A stretch of 64,000 nucleotides of DNA from Halorubrum ruber (lineage in GTDB: Archaea > Halobacteriota > Halobacteria > Halobacteriales > Haloferacaceae). Positions within the stretch are counted from its first letter, which is position 1. Each line of letters starts with the position of its first letter. The position numbers were made by a program, and so were the translations under genes. Shown here piece by piece: positions 54,432 through 63,638 of this stretch. Under the pieces are notes generated by a model. It saw only the letters and a program-made list of their open reading frames with translations, was not told the origin of the DNA and ran no database searches. The stretch spans positions 2,232,001 to 2,296,000 of the forward strand of contig NZ_CP073695.1 of the NCBI RefSeq assembly GCF_018228765.1, written 5' to 3'.

Positions 54432-56840
54432 ATGAGCAACGAGAAGGACACGAACGACCCGACGGCCGACGACCCCGACGAACCGCCCCACGGCGGCGTC
54501 GACGACTCGAGTCCGGCGGGGAACGGCGAGGACGCCACGCGCGGCGACCCCGAGCCCGACGACGGTCCGGCGAACGACTCCGGCGCCGACGAGGACCCGG
54601 CCGCGGGCTCGGACGGGGAGTCGGCCGCGGGGCCCGACGACGAGTCGGCCGCGGACCCCGACGACGGGTCGGCCGCGGACCCCGACGACGGGTCGGCCGC
54701 GGACCCCGACGACGGGTCGGCCGCGGACCCCGACGACGGGTCGGCCGCGGACCCCGACGACGAGGACGACCCCTGGGACGACGGGGTCGTCGTCGACGAC
54801 GGGGACGGGTTCGACGAGACCGACGTCGTCGGGGAAGGCACCGACGGGGCCCGGAACGGTAACAACCCCGAGCCGTCCGACGACGGCGGGATCGACGAGC
54901 TCGGGAGCACCGTCGAGGTCGAGGGCGCCGAGATCGACGAGGACCCGGACGAGGACGACCTCCTCGGCGGGCTCAAGATCGACACGACGGCCGAGCTCGA
55001 GATTCCCGACCGGCTCGTCGACCAGGTCATCGGGCAGGAGCACGCCCGCGACGTGATCATCAAGGCGGCGAAGCAGCGCCGCCACGTGATGATGATCGGC
55101 TCGCCCGGGACCGGGAAGTCGATGCTCGCGAAGGCGATGTCCGAGCTCCTCCCCAAAGAGGAGCTTCAGGACGTCTTAGTGTATCACAACCCCGACGACG
55201 GCAACAAGCCGAAGGTCCGCACCGTGCCGGCCGGCAAGGGCGACCAGATCGTCGAGGCGCACCGCGAGGAGGCGCGCAAGCGCAACCAGATGCGGTCGCT
55301 CCTCATGTGGATCATCATCGCCGTCGTGCTGGGCTACGCGCTCATCATCGTCGGCCAGATCCTCGTCGGCATCATCGCCGCCGGGGTCGTCTACCTCGTC
55401 TTCCGCTACCTCAACCGCGGGTCGGACGCGATGATCCCGAACCTGCTGGTGAACAACGGCGACACGAAGACCGCGCCGTTCCGCGACGCGACCGGCGCGC
55501 ACGCCGGCGCGCTGCTGGGCGACGTGCGGCACGACCCGTTCCAGTCCGGCGGGATGGAGACGCCCAGCCACGACCGCGTCGAGGCCGGGGCCATCCACAA
55601 GGCGAACAAGGGCGTGCTGTTCATCGACGAGATCAACACGCTCGACATCCGCAGCCAGCAGCACCTCATGACGGCGATCCAGGAGGGCGAGTTCTCGATC
55701 ACGGGCCAGTCCGAGCGCTCCTCGGGCGCGATGGTCCAGACCGAGCCCGTCCCGACCGACTTCGTCATGATCGCGGCCGGGAACCTCGACGCGATGGAGA
55801 ACATGCACCCGGCGCTGCGCTCCCGGATCAAGGGGTACGGCTACGAGGTGTACATGGAGGACACCATCGAGGACACCCCGGAGATGCGCCGGAAGTACGT
55901 CCGGTTCATCGCCCAGGAGGTCGCGAAGGACGGCCGTCTGCCGGAGTTCTCCGCGGAGGCCGTCGAGGAGATCATCCTCGAGGCCAAGCGCCGCTCCGGC
56001 CGGAAGGGCCACCTCACGCTGAAGATGCGGAACCTCGGCGGGATGGTCCGCGTCGCGGGCGACATCGCTCGCGGCGAGGACGCCGAGATGACGACCCGCG
56101 ACCACGTGCTCCAGGCGAAGGGGCGCTCGCGGTCCATCGAACAGCAGCTCGCCGACGACTACATCGAGCGCCGGAAGGACTACGAGCTCCAGGTCTCCGA
56201 CGGCTACGTCGTCGGCCGCGTCAACGGCCTCGCCGTGATGGGCGAGGACTCCGGGATCATGCTCCCGGTGATGGCCGAGGTGACGCCGACTCAGAGCGGC
56301 GGGCAGGTGATCGCCACCGGCCAGCTCAAGGAGATGGCCGAGGAGTCGGTCCAGAACGTCTCGGCGATCATCAAGAAGTTCTCCGACGAGAACATCTCCG
56401 AGAAGGACATCCACATCCAGTTCATCCAGACGGGCCAGCAGGGCGTCGACGGCGACTCCGCGTCGATCACGGTCGCGACCGCCGTCATCTCCGCCTTAGA
56501 GAACGTCGGCGTCGACCAGAGCCTCGCGATGACCGGCTCCCTGTCGGTCCGCGGCGACGTGCTCCCTGTCGGCGGGGTCACCCACAAGATCGAGGCGGCC
56601 GCGAAGGCCGGCTGCGACCGGGTTATCATCCCCGCGGCCAACGAGCAGGACGTGATGATCGAAGACGAGTACGAGGAGATGATCGAGGTCATCCCCGTCT
56701 CGCATATCAGCGAGGTCCTCGACATCGCCCTGGAGGGCGAAACCGAGAAGGACTCGCTCGTCTCCCGCCTGAAGTCGATCACGGGGTCGACGCTGAAGGA
56801 CGGCAACGTCTCCGGGCCGTCGAACCCCAGCCCGCAGTAG
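54432..56840 (+). CDS. lonB: Archaeal membrane-anchored ATP-dependent protease LonB
   Basis: The 802-residue protein begins with ~170 acidic low-complexity residues containing a tandem octapeptide. The AAA+ domain has GSPGTGKSMLAKAM (Walker A) and GVLFIDEINTL (Walker B). Two adjacent membrane helices interrupt it at about 290-330 (LLMWIIIAVVLGYALIIVGQ), the mark of archaeal LonB. The C-terminal protease domain has the catalytic Ser in GVDGDSASITVA and Lys in AAAKAGCDRVIIP. It degrades membrane and soluble proteins and is essential in haloarchaea. The start is ATG 54432; an upstream in-frame start at 54297 is not needed. Confidence 0.96.
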   Translation: MSNEKDTNDPTADDPDEPPHGGVDDSSPAGNGEDATRGDPEPDDGPANDSGADEDPAAGSDGESAAGPDDESAADPDDGSAADPDDGSAADPDDGSAADPDDGSAADPDDEDDPWDDGVVVDDGDGFDETDVVGEGTDGARNGNNPEPSDDGGIDELGSTVEVEGAEIDEDPDEDDLLGGLKIDTTAELEIPDRLVDQVIGQEHARDVIIKAAKQRRHVMMIGSPGTGKSMLAKAMSELLPKEELQDVLVYHNPDDGNKPKVRTVPAGKGDQIVEAHREEARKRNQMRSLLMWIIIAVVLGYALIIVGQILVGIIAAGVVYLVFRYLNRGSDAMIPNLLVNNGDTKTAPFRDATGAHAGALLGDVRHDPFQSGGMETPSHDRVEAGAIHKANKGVLFIDEINTLDIRSQQHLMTAIQEGEFSITGQSERSSGAMVQTEPVPTDFVMIAAGNLDAMENMHPALRSRIKGYGYEVYMEDTIEDTPEMRRKYVRFIAQEVAKDGRLPEFSAEAVEEIILEAKRRSGRKGHLTLKMRNLGGMVRVAGDIARGEDAEMTTRDHVLQAKGRSRSIEQQLADDYIERRKDYELQVSDGYVVGRVNGLAVMGEDSGIMLPVMAEVTPTQSGGQVIATGQLKEMAEESVQNVSAIIKKFSDENISEKDIHIQFIQTGQQGVDGDSASITVATAVISALENVGVDQSLAMTGSLSVRGDVLPVGGVTHKIEAAAKAGCDRVIIPAANEQDVMIEDEYEEMIEVIPVSHISEVLDIALEGETEKDSLVSRLKSITGSTLKDGNVSGPSNPSPQ
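54618..54761 (+). repeat. 24-bp tandem repeat in the lonB N-terminus
   Basis: Six consecutive 24-bp units encode the octapeptide (G/E)SAADPDD. The last four are identical at DNA level, implying recent expansion or concerted change. Confidence 0.9.
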
Positions 56841-57102
56841 GCGGTTCGGCGCTTCCCCCTCCGATTCTCCGCTCTCGCTCCGCCCCCGCGAGCCACCGCG
56901 CCGCGAGCGGGTCGCTGAGTCGGAGATTCCGGGCGTCTCCGATACTCCCGATCGGCTCGGCAGCGATGAGATCACCGAGGCCGCCGTCACGCGGGGCGGC
57001 GACGACGAGAAGCCGAACACACGGCCCGCATCGGGGGGTTCGAAGCGCGATGCGCATATATAACGCCACATAATTCGGCATGCCGCCCAATACGGACGTG
57101 GT

Positions 57103-57118
57103 TTTAGGTACACCTAAA
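57103..57118. promoter_or_regulatory. DtxR/SirR-type iron-responsive operator at feoA
   Basis: TTTAGGT-AC-ACCTAAA is a perfect 16-bp palindrome of the TTAGG...CCTAA class bound by DtxR-family metal regulators. It ends on the A of the feoA start codon, so it covers the likely transcription start of a leaderless mRNA and would repress when iron is bound. The rest of the 276-nt gap before it shows an AT-rich CATATATAACG at about 57055. Confidence 0.8.
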
Positions 57119-57360
57119 TGACGGCCGCGCTGGTCGACGTCCCGCCGGACGAGTGGATCGAACTGGTCGACGTACCGGACGACGAGTCGCGCGCTCGGTT
57201 GCTGCGGCTCGGCCTCCTCGACGGCCGCGTCAAGTGTCGCCGGCGGGTCCGTAACGGGCCGGTCGTCGTGCGGCGTCGCGGGACGGAGGTAGCGCTGGGA
57301 CGGTCGCTCGCTCGGGAGATCACCGTCGAGCGAGCGGGACGCGACGGCGAACCGCGATGA
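57118..57360 (+). CDS. feoA: FeoA-type domain protein
   Basis: The 80-residue protein has an SH3-like beta-barrel character: IELVDVPDDESRARLLRLGLLDGRVKCRRRVRNGPVVVRRRGTEVALGRSLAREI. The LRLGLLDG turn and the LGRSLAREI end match FeoA. FeoA supports the ferrous-iron transporter FeoB, encoded next with a 4-nt overlap. It is a small soluble protein, with the iron operator at its start. Confidence 0.85.
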   Translation: MTAALVDVPPDEWIELVDVPDDESRARLLRLGLLDGRVKCRRRVRNGPVVVRRRGTEVALGRSLAREITVERAGRDGEPR

Positions 57361-59356
57361 CGGCGAACGGCGAGGCGGTCGGCGGGCTCGGTGTCGGCGA
57401 CGGCGAGGCGGCCGGCGGGCTCGGTGCTGACGACGGCGAGGCGGTCGGCGGGCTCGGGACCGGCGACGGCGAGGCGGTCGGTGGGCTCGGTGCCGGCGAC
57501 GGCGAGGCGACCGTGGCGCTCGTGGGCGCCCCGAACGCGGGCAAGAGCGTGCTCTTCGGCAGGCTCACGGCCGAGTACGCCGACGTCTCGAACTACCCCG
57601 GAACAACGGTCGAGACGACCGCGGTGCCCGTCGGCTCGACTCGCCTGACCGACACTCCCGGAGTCCACGGGATCTCGTCGTTCTCCGAGGAGGAGCGGGT
57701 CACCAGGGAGGCCGTCCTCGAGGCGGACGCGGTCGTCAACGTCGTCGACGCCACGCAGCTCGACCGAGACCTGTTCGTGACGCTACAGCTGCTGGACATG
57801 GGCGTTCCGACGGTCGTGGCGTTGAACATGATGGACGAACTCGAGGCCGACGGCATCGAGATCGACGTCGACGCGCTGGAGGCGGCCCTCGGCGTCCCGG
57901 TCGTACCGACCGTCGCCGTCACCGGATCCGGCGTCGACGAACTCAGGGACCGCCTCCCGGAGGCGTCCGCCCCCGCGTCGACGCCCGTCGACTCGTACTA
58001 CGACGCGCTCCCCGACGAGGTCGAGGCCAGCCGGGCGGAGAAGACCCTCCTCGTCGAGGGCGACGAACCCACGGCCCGCCGCGTCGGCGCCCGCGGCCTC
58101 GTGGCCGACGGGGGGACGCGCCGCTCGCGGACGCCGGAGCGCGGGAAGCGGTGTACCGCGAGCGCCGGAGTCGGGTCCGATCGATCGTCGACGCGGTCGA
58201 ACGGGAGGCCGGTTCCGGGCGGGCCGCCGAGCAGCGGCTCGGCGATCTGCTGATGCGCCCGGTGACGGGAGTGCCGATCGCGATCGGACTGCTCGTCGCG
58301 GTGTTCTACTTCATGGGTGTGGTCGTCGCGCAGCGGGTCGTCGGCTACGCGGAGGGCGTGCTCTTCGGCCGCTACTACAACCCCGCGGTCGAGGCGGCCG
58401 TCGCGGACCTGTTCCCGGCGAGCGAGTGGGCCGCTCCCGTCGAGTTCCTGCTCGTCAACGGCAACCTCGGACTGCTGACGATCACCGTCCAGTACGTTCT
58501 CGGCGTCCTGCTCCCGCTGGTGGTCGCGTTCTACCTCGTGATCGGGACGCTCGAGGACGCCGGCGTCCTGCCGCGGCTGGCCGTCTTGACCGACAGGGGA
58601 CTCAGCCGGATCGGCCTCAACGGCCGCGCGGTCGTCCCGCTCATCGTCGGGGTGGGGTGCGTGACGATGGCGGTCGTCTCCACCCGAATGGTCGGGTCGC
58701 GCCGGGAGCGGCTCATCACGACGGCCCTGCTGGGGCTCGCGATTCCCTGTTCGGCGCAGATCGGGGTCATTACGGGGTTGCTGGCCGGGCTCGGACTCCG
58801 CTGGTGGGGCGCTTACCTGCTCGTGCTGCTCGGGGTCCTCGGGGTCGCCGGCGTCTTCCTCGACCGGACGCTTCCCGGGCAGCAGGACCCGCTGATCGAG
58901 CAGCTCCCGCGGCTGCGCGCCCCCCGCCCGACGAACGTCGCCCGGAAGACGGCGAACCGGAGCGCTGCGTTCCTCAGGGAGGCGGCCCCCCTGTTCGGGG
59001 TCACTGCGGCGGCGGTGTCGACGCTGGATTACGTCGGGGCGCTGGACGCGATCGTCGGGGGCCTTCGGCCGCTGACCGCTGCGCTCGGCCTACCGGCGTC
59101 GTTCGGACGAGTGCTCGTCTTGGGGCTGATCCGACGCGACTTCGCCGCAGCCGGGATGACGGACATGGCGCTGTCGGCGTCCCAGACGTTCGTCGGACTG
59201 ATCGTCGTCACGTTGTTCGTCCCCTGTATCCTCACGATGGCGATGATACTCAGGGAGCGCGACGCGCGGAGCGCGCTCCTCGTGTGGGTCGGCTCCTGGG
59301 TCACGGCGTTCACCGTCGGCGGGGCCGTCGCGGCCGCGCTGGAGGTGATCGCGTGA
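57357..59356 (+). CDS. feoB: Ferrous iron transporter FeoB (frame broken once)
   Basis: An unusual N-terminal Gly-rich repeat (about residues 5-48) is followed by the G domain with G1 VGAPNAGKSVLFGRL, G2 NYPGTTVETT, G3 DTPGVHG and G4 NMMDELEAD. The membrane domain follows, with RPVTGVPIAIGLL, gate motif VGCVTMAVVSTR and IPCSAQIGVI, and a second gate region VPCILTMAMI. The halves are in different frames. Adding one G to the G6 run at 58110-58115 joins ARGLVADGG to the AREAVYRERRSR region, giving 666 residues. It imports Fe2+. Confidence 0.92.
57369..57500 (+). repeat. 33-bp tandem repeat in the feoB N-terminus
   Basis: Four 33-bp units encode GEAVGGLG-x-GD variants, directly before the G domain. 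Most FeoB proteins have no such extension. Confidence 0.88.
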
Positions 59357-59571
59357 TCTGTCCGCGCTGCGAGTACGAGTTCGACGCGGCGAACGGGCTC
59401 TCGTGTCCGCGCTGTGGCGCCTCGATCTCCTGTTCGGACGTCTCCTGTGCCGAGTGCGGCGCCTGTTCGCGGCCCTTCGATCGCCTCCGGCACAGGGTCG
59501 CCGAACGGCTACGCGGCGGGGAACCGAGCGACGACGGGGACGGAGGTGACGAGTCCGCGGAGGAGTCCTGA
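59353..59571 (+). CDS. Small zinc-ribbon protein translationally coupled to feoB
   Basis: The 72-residue protein uses a GTG start that overlaps the feoB stop (GTGA). The sequence starts ICPRCEYEFDAANGLSCPRC and continues CSDVSCAECGACSRPF: two CPRC knuckles plus a third C-x-x-C and two more cysteines, then a charged tail. It looks like a double zinc (or iron) ribbon. The position after feoB suggests a role in iron uptake, such as the small FeoC-like partners of bacteria, but no FeoC similarity is seen. Confidence 0.78.
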   Translation: MICPRCEYEFDAANGLSCPRCGASISCSDVSCAECGACSRPFDRLRHRVAERLRGGEPSDDGDGGDESAEES

Positions 59572-59978
59572 CGGCCGCCGCGACGACGCACGACGGAGAT
59601 CGCGACGGACGGGGCGCCGAGCCGCCGAACGGCGAGCGGACGCCGGGACCGGCGCGCGGTCGATCCCGCCGCGGGCCGGTCCCCCGCGTCAGTCGACCGA
59701 CTCCCAGTTCCGGTACAGCGCCACGTCGAACGCGAAGCCGATCCCGCCGATCCCGCCGACGAGCGCGACGAGGGGTGAGATCAGGAGGCGGCTTCGGAGC
59801 GCGGCCTCCGATTCGAACGTGAAAGCACATACGAGACAACGTAAGTACGTCGGGCCCGTATCAGGCGTGTTGTCGAGTGCCAATATTCCGCCGGAGCGCG
59901 ACCGACCGCGACGGCTCGGTCGCCCGTGAGGCGGACGCCGCGAACCGAAATCGCACGACAGAACGAGCTCCCCGTCAG
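59572..59978. other. Intergenic region between the zinc ribbon and the HTH regulator
   Basis: Apart from the uncertain small minus-strand gene at 59689-59883, it holds GC-rich sequence with no clear motif. The plus-strand regulator probably starts at ATG 59979 and has no obvious TATA box. Confidence 0.4.
59689..59883 (-). CDS. Possible small membrane protein with CxxC (uncertain)
   Basis: The 64-residue frame starts at TTG. It contains TYLRCLVCAFTFE (a CxxC) and one hydrophobic helix, SPLVALVGGIGGIGFAFDVAL. TTG is an unusual start and no upstream promoter is evident. The amino-acid composition is plausible for a real small membrane protein, so I keep it as a low-confidence call. Confidence 0.35.
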   Translation of the reverse strand: MALDNTPDTGPTYLRCLVCAFTFESEAALRSRLLISPLVALVGGIGGIGFAFDVALYRNWESVD

Positions 59979-60698
59979 ATGTACGACTTCACGTTCACGA
60001 TAACGTACGAGCCCGGCGCAGACGAGTACGTCGACCTGTTCATCGACCGCAGCTCCCTCCAGTCGGAGGCGACCTACTCGTGTCTCGACCCCTCGGAGCT
60101 GTGGAAGCTCGAATCGGTGACCGGCGACGCGGCGGACCTCGCCGCCGTCGACGAGCTCCTCTTAGACGAGTCCGTCGACCGCGAGTCGATCAGCGCGCGG
60201 GCCTGTCGCTCGGACCGCACGACGAGCCTGTTGACCGACGAGCGGCGACGGCGAGTGACGTACACGTACGTCTCCGACGTGGACTACTGCGAGTCCGTGC
60301 CGCTGATCACGGCGAAGTACGTCGACGGGGGCGTGCTCTTCGAGCAGACGCGGTCCGGCGACACGGTCCGGTGGCGCGTGCTGGTCCAGGACGACTCGAA
60401 GATCGGGCTGTTGTACGACACGCTATCCGCGAAGCTCGGCGACGGCCTCTCCTTCTCGTTCGAACACCTGACCGAGGTCGACCACTGGGAGAGCGAGCTG
60501 CTCTCCCGGCCGGACGTCCCCGCCGAGCAGCGCGAGACCCTGCTGCTCGCGGTCGAGCGCGGTTACTTCGAGACCCCGCGGGACGTGACGCTCGACGAAC
60601 TCGCCGCGGAGCTCGGCGAACCCCGCTCGACGGTGTCGTACCGGCTTCGACGCGCGACCGCTGAGTTAGCGAAACGATTCGCGGACCAACAGGCATGA
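59979..60698 (+). CDS. Bacterio-opsin activator-type HTH regulator (HTH-10 domain)
   Basis: The 239-residue protein has an N-terminal ligand-type domain of beta character (YDFTFTITYEPGADEYVDLFI). The C-terminal HTH-10 domain reads LLLAVERGYFETPRDVTLDELAAELGEPRSTVSYRLRRA, characteristic of the Bat/haloarchaeal HTH-10 family. The start is ATG 59979 (an in-frame extension to 59877 lacks homology features). Its stop overlaps the start of the rhodanese gene as ATGA, so it likely controls, or is expressed with, the sulfurtransferase. Confidence 0.9.
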   Translation: MYDFTFTITYEPGADEYVDLFIDRSSLQSEATYSCLDPSELWKLESVTGDAADLAAVDELLLDESVDRESISARACRSDRTTSLLTDERRRRVTYTYVSDVDYCESVPLITAKYVDGGVLFEQTRSGDTVRWRVLVQDDSKIGLLYDTLSAKLGDGLSFSFEHLTEVDHWESELLSRPDVPAEQRETLLLAVERGYFETPRDVTLDELAAELGEPRSTVSYRLRRATAELAKRFADQQA

Positions 60699-61747
60699 CC
60701 GACGAATCCCCCACAGACGACGATCGGCGAGAGCCCACGGACGACGACCGACGAGAGCCCACGGACGACGACCGACGAGAGCCCACGAACGACGACCGAC
60801 GAGAGCCCACGGACGACGACCGGCGGAATCCCACGAACAACGATCGGCGAGAGCCCACGGACGCGTCGACGGGCGGCCGATACCCGACGGACGTGCTCGT
60901 TGACGCCGACTGGGTGAACGCCCGGCTCGACCGGTTCGCTTCCGACGCGGCCGACCTGCGGCTGCTCGAAGTCGACGTCAACGCCTCGTTTTACGAGGAG
61001 GGACACGCGCCCGGGGCCGTCGGCGTCGACTGGCGGACCGACCTCCGGTCGGCGGAGGCACACGACATCCTCTCGCCGGCGGAGATGACCGCCTTCCTCG
61101 AATCGAGCGGGATCGCCGAGGAGACGACCGTCGTCATCTACGGCGACAACCGGAACTGGTTCGCGGCCCACCTCTACTGGCAGCTCGCCTACTACGGCCA
61201 TCCGGACGTCCGGATCATGGACGGCGGCCGCGAGTACTGGCTGGAACGCGGCTACCCGACCACGACGGAGCCGGCAGATCCACCGGACGTGACGTACGGC
61301 GACGCGCCCGACGCGCCGGCGAGGCCGGAGGTGCGGGCGTCTCGCGCGGACGTGCGGGCGGCGCTCGACACCGACACGGAGTTCGTCGACGTGCGGCTGC
61401 CCGAGGAGTTCCGCGGAGAGATCACGAAGCCGCCCGGCAGCGACGAGGGGGCGATGCGGGGCGGCCACGTCCCCGGGGCGACGAACGTGTTCTGGGCCGA
61501 GAACGTCCGTCCAGACGGCCTGTTCAAGTCGCGCGAGGAGCTCGCGGACGTGTACGAGTCGCGGGGCATCGCCCCCGGTGACGACGTGATCGTCTACTGT
61601 CGGATCGGGGAGCGGTCGTCGGTCACGTGGTTCGTCCTCGAGGAGTTGCTCGGGTACGAATGCGTGCGACACTACGACGGCTCCTGGACCGAGTGGGGGA
61701 ACATGATCGGCGTCCCGATCGAGGTCGGCGAGCCCGACGGCGGCTAG
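60695..61747 (+). CDS. Sulfurtransferase with two rhodanese domains
   Basis: The 350-residue protein begins with an octapeptide tandem repeat (residues 8-55). Two rhodanese domains follow: an inactive one (VLVDADWVNARLDRF ... VVIYGDNRNWFAAHLYW) and a catalytic one (EFVDVRLPEEFRGEI ... VIVYCRIGERSSVTWFVL) with the persulfide Cys in CRIGERS. This is the thiosulfate or 3-mercaptopyruvate sulfurtransferase layout. It is the second gene in an operon with the HTH-10 regulator. Confidence 0.93.
   Translation: MTDESPTDDDRREPTDDDRREPTDDDRREPTNDDRREPTDDDRRNPTNNDRREPTDASTGGRYPTDVLVDADWVNARLDRFASDAADLRLLEVDVNASFYEEGHAPGAVGVDWRTDLRSAEAHDILSPAEMTAFLESSGIAEETTVVIYGDNRNWFAAHLYWQLAYYGHPDVRIMDGGREYWLERGYPTTTEPADPPDVTYGDAPDAPARPEVRASRADVRAALDTDTEFVDVRLPEEFRGEITKPPGSDEGAMRGGHVPGATNVFWAENVRPDGLFKSREELADVYESRGIAPGDDVIVYCRIGERSSVTWFVLEELLGYECVRHYDGSWTEWGNMIGVPIEVGEPDGG
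60716..60859 (+). repeat. 24-bp tandem repeat in the rhodanese N-terminus
   Basis: Six units of 24 bp encode the charged octapeptide DDDRREPT and close variants (NDDRREPT, DDDRRNPT, NNDRREPT). They sit before the first rhodanese domain, in a likely disordered region. Confidence 0.9.
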
Positions 61748-61926
61748 CCGACGCCCCGCAGCCAACCGGGGGCGACGCCGGCCGTTGTCCTGCGACAAAC
61801 GGAGACTCTAGCCGCTGTGCGCCCAAGCGACGACGATGAGCGCGTCTCACGTCGAACCGAGGGCGAACGGCACAGGAGGCCGGTACGGAGACCGGCGAAG
61901 CGAACCCGCATCGCCGGGCGTTCGCG

Positions 61927-62292
61927 ATGAGTGACGCCGGGTCGAAGCGCGAGGAGTCGCAGTTCGTCGGGCGGCTCCTCGACGCGCTGAGCGAGGAGAC
62001 GAACCGGACGATCCTGTCCGCGCTCGACGAGCCGACCTCGGTCGCGGACCTCGTCGAGCGGTGCGACATCCCGATGTCGACGGTGTACCGGCGCTTGGAC
62101 ACGCTCAGGGAGTTGGACCTGGTGACGGAACACGTCTCGATAGACGCCGAGAAGGGCCGGTACCGACGCTACGAGCGGAACGTGAGCCGCGTCTCGGTCA
62201 CCGTCGACGAGAGCGGCCGGCTCAGAGCCCGGGTCGAACGCCCGAACGGCGAGCCCGACGAAGCGGTGACGGGAGGGCCGCCGGGGCGGTAG
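61927..62292 (+). CDS. Winged-helix transcriptional regulator (ArsR-like)
   Basis: The 121-residue protein carries a winged helix at about 12-85: FVGRLLDALSEETNRTILSALDEPTSVADLVERCDIPMSTVYRRLDTLRELDLV. It lacks the metal-binding cysteines of ArsR. The C-terminal beta part (RYRRYERNVSRVSVTVDE) may be a ligand or dimerisation part. It stands alone, about 180 nt after the rhodanese gene; target unknown. Confidence 0.85.
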   Translation: MSDAGSKREESQFVGRLLDALSEETNRTILSALDEPTSVADLVERCDIPMSTVYRRLDTLRELDLVTEHVSIDAEKGRYRRYERNVSRVSVTVDESGRLRARVERPNGEPDEAVTGGPPGR

Positions 62293-62414
62293 CGACGCCC
62301 GCGATCGGGGGTCGTTCGCCTGGACCGCCCCGGGTGGGGGGGACGCGCCGTGCCGCCGTGGCGGGCCTCCGTCTCTCCGCCCTCTTTTTATTCCGGGGGC
62401 GTATAGGGCGGACG

Positions 62415-63197
62415 ATGACCGGGAAACCGACGGTCGGGGAGTACATGACCCGCGAGGTGGAGACGGTCAGCCCGGACGAGACGGTGGCGACCGTCGCGCG
62501 CCGCATGGCCGACAGCGACGGACACAACGGGTTCCCAGTCACGCAGGGCCGCACCGTCGAGGGGTTCGTCTCGGCCGGGGACCTGTTGCTCGCGGACGAC
62601 GACGCCCCCGTGTTCACGGTGATGACGGAGAACCTGATCGTCGCGCACCCGGACATGAAGGTGACCGACGCGGCGCGCGTAATCCTCCGCTCCGGCATCC
62701 AGCGGCTCCCGGTCGTCGACGACGCCGACAACCTCGTCGGGATCATCTCGAACACCGACGTGGTCCGCTCGCAGATCGAGCGCGCGACGCCCGGCAAGGT
62801 CGGGAAGCTAATGCGAACCCTCTCGCAGATCCACGGCGTCGAGCTCGACGAGGAGCGCCGCGAGGTCGCCATCGCGGACCTGACGCCGACGCAGGCGCGG
62901 GTGTACGCCGACGAGCTGGAGGGCCGGCAGTACGAGCTCGAACACGGGCTCGCCGAGCCCCTCGTCGTCATCGACAACGGCGGCACCCTCTACCTGGCCG
63001 ATGGCCACCACCGGGCGATGGCCGCGCGCAAGGCCGGCATCGAGACGATGGACGCGTACGTGATCGTCCCCCGGACCCCGGTCGATCTGGGGATGGCGAA
63101 GACCGCGGAGAAGGAGGGGCTCCGCGTCGTCGGCGACATCGAGGTCGTCGACTACGCGCGACACCCCCTCGTGGAGACGACGAAGCGGCTTCAGTAA
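62415..63197 (+). CDS. CBS-pair protein with ParB/Srx-like nuclease domain
   Basis: In this 260-residue protein, residues 1-130 are two CBS domains (VGEYMTREVETVSPDETVATVARRM; VFTVMTENLIVAHPDMKVTDAARV). Residues 150-260 form a ParB-like domain with LYLADGHHRAMAARKAG, the DGHHR motif of the ParB/sulfiredoxin fold. CBS pairs bind adenosyl ligands such as AMP, ATP or SAM, so the ParB-like part may be controlled by energy charge. The start is ATG 62415. The function is unknown but the layout is conserved in haloarchaea. Confidence 0.88.
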   Translation: MTGKPTVGEYMTREVETVSPDETVATVARRMADSDGHNGFPVTQGRTVEGFVSAGDLLLADDDAPVFTVMTENLIVAHPDMKVTDAARVILRSGIQRLPVVDDADNLVGIISNTDVVRSQIERATPGKVGKLMRTLSQIHGVELDEERREVAIADLTPTQARVYADELEGRQYELEHGLAEPLVVIDNGGTLYLADGHHRAMAARKAGIETMDAYVIVPRTPVDLGMAKTAEKEGLRVVGDIEVVDYARHPLVETTKRLQ

Positions 63198-63284
63198 GCG
63201 GGACCGACGGCGACCGCCTCACTCCGACCACCTGCCTCGATCGGGCTATCCGCGCCGACCGCCATAATTCGTGGTCTTCGCAGA

Positions 63285-63297
63285 CACATTTTTATGA
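63285..63297 (+). promoter_or_regulatory. TATA-box region of the small glycine-zipper gene
   Basis: ACACATTTTTATG is centred about 27 nt before ATG 63318, which decides the start in favour of 63318 over the ATG at 63294 (that ATG lies in the TATA element itself). Confidence 0.6.
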
Positions 63298-63317
63298 GCA
63301 GACAAGAAAGAGGGCGT

Positions 63318-63554
63318 ATGGGACGAATCCGAAACTCGTTGAGCAGAGCGAAGTACGCGGCCGTCGGCGCCGCGGTGGGCGCCGCGGTCGGCGGGCTGTG
63401 GAGCCGGAACGCGGCCAGCACGGGCGGCGCGCTCGGCGGGCTGGCGGGCGCCACCCTCGCCGAACTGAAGTCGGGCGCCGGCGGCGTGTTCGCCGATAAA
63501 GCGGACGACGCCGACGGGGACGAGGACGACCTCGAGGCCGACGCGGCGGCGTGA
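63318..63554 (+). CDS. Small glycine-zipper protein
   Basis: The 78-residue protein starts MGRIRNSLSRAKYAAVGAAVGAAVGGLW. AAVGAAVGAAVGG and GGALGGLAGATLAEL look like glycine-zipper helices that could insert in a membrane, followed by a very acidic tail. No family is recognised beyond similarity to small conserved haloarchaeal proteins. The start is set by the TATA position. Confidence 0.75.
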   Translation: MGRIRNSLSRAKYAAVGAAVGAAVGGLWSRNAASTGGALGGLAGATLAELKSGAGGVFADKADDADGDEDDLEADAAA

Positions 63555-63638
63555 GCGACGCCGTAGCGTGACGGGTGAGCGAGCGGTCCCCGCTCGCATC
63601 GGGAACGTCTATACCGCCGGGGCGAGTAGCCGCCGGCA

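Noticed and set aside
54390-55085. Repeat-rich minus-strand frame opposite the lonB N-terminus
   Set aside because: It is a mirror of the lonB octapeptide repeat. The plus-strand frame has the protease and ATPase motifs.
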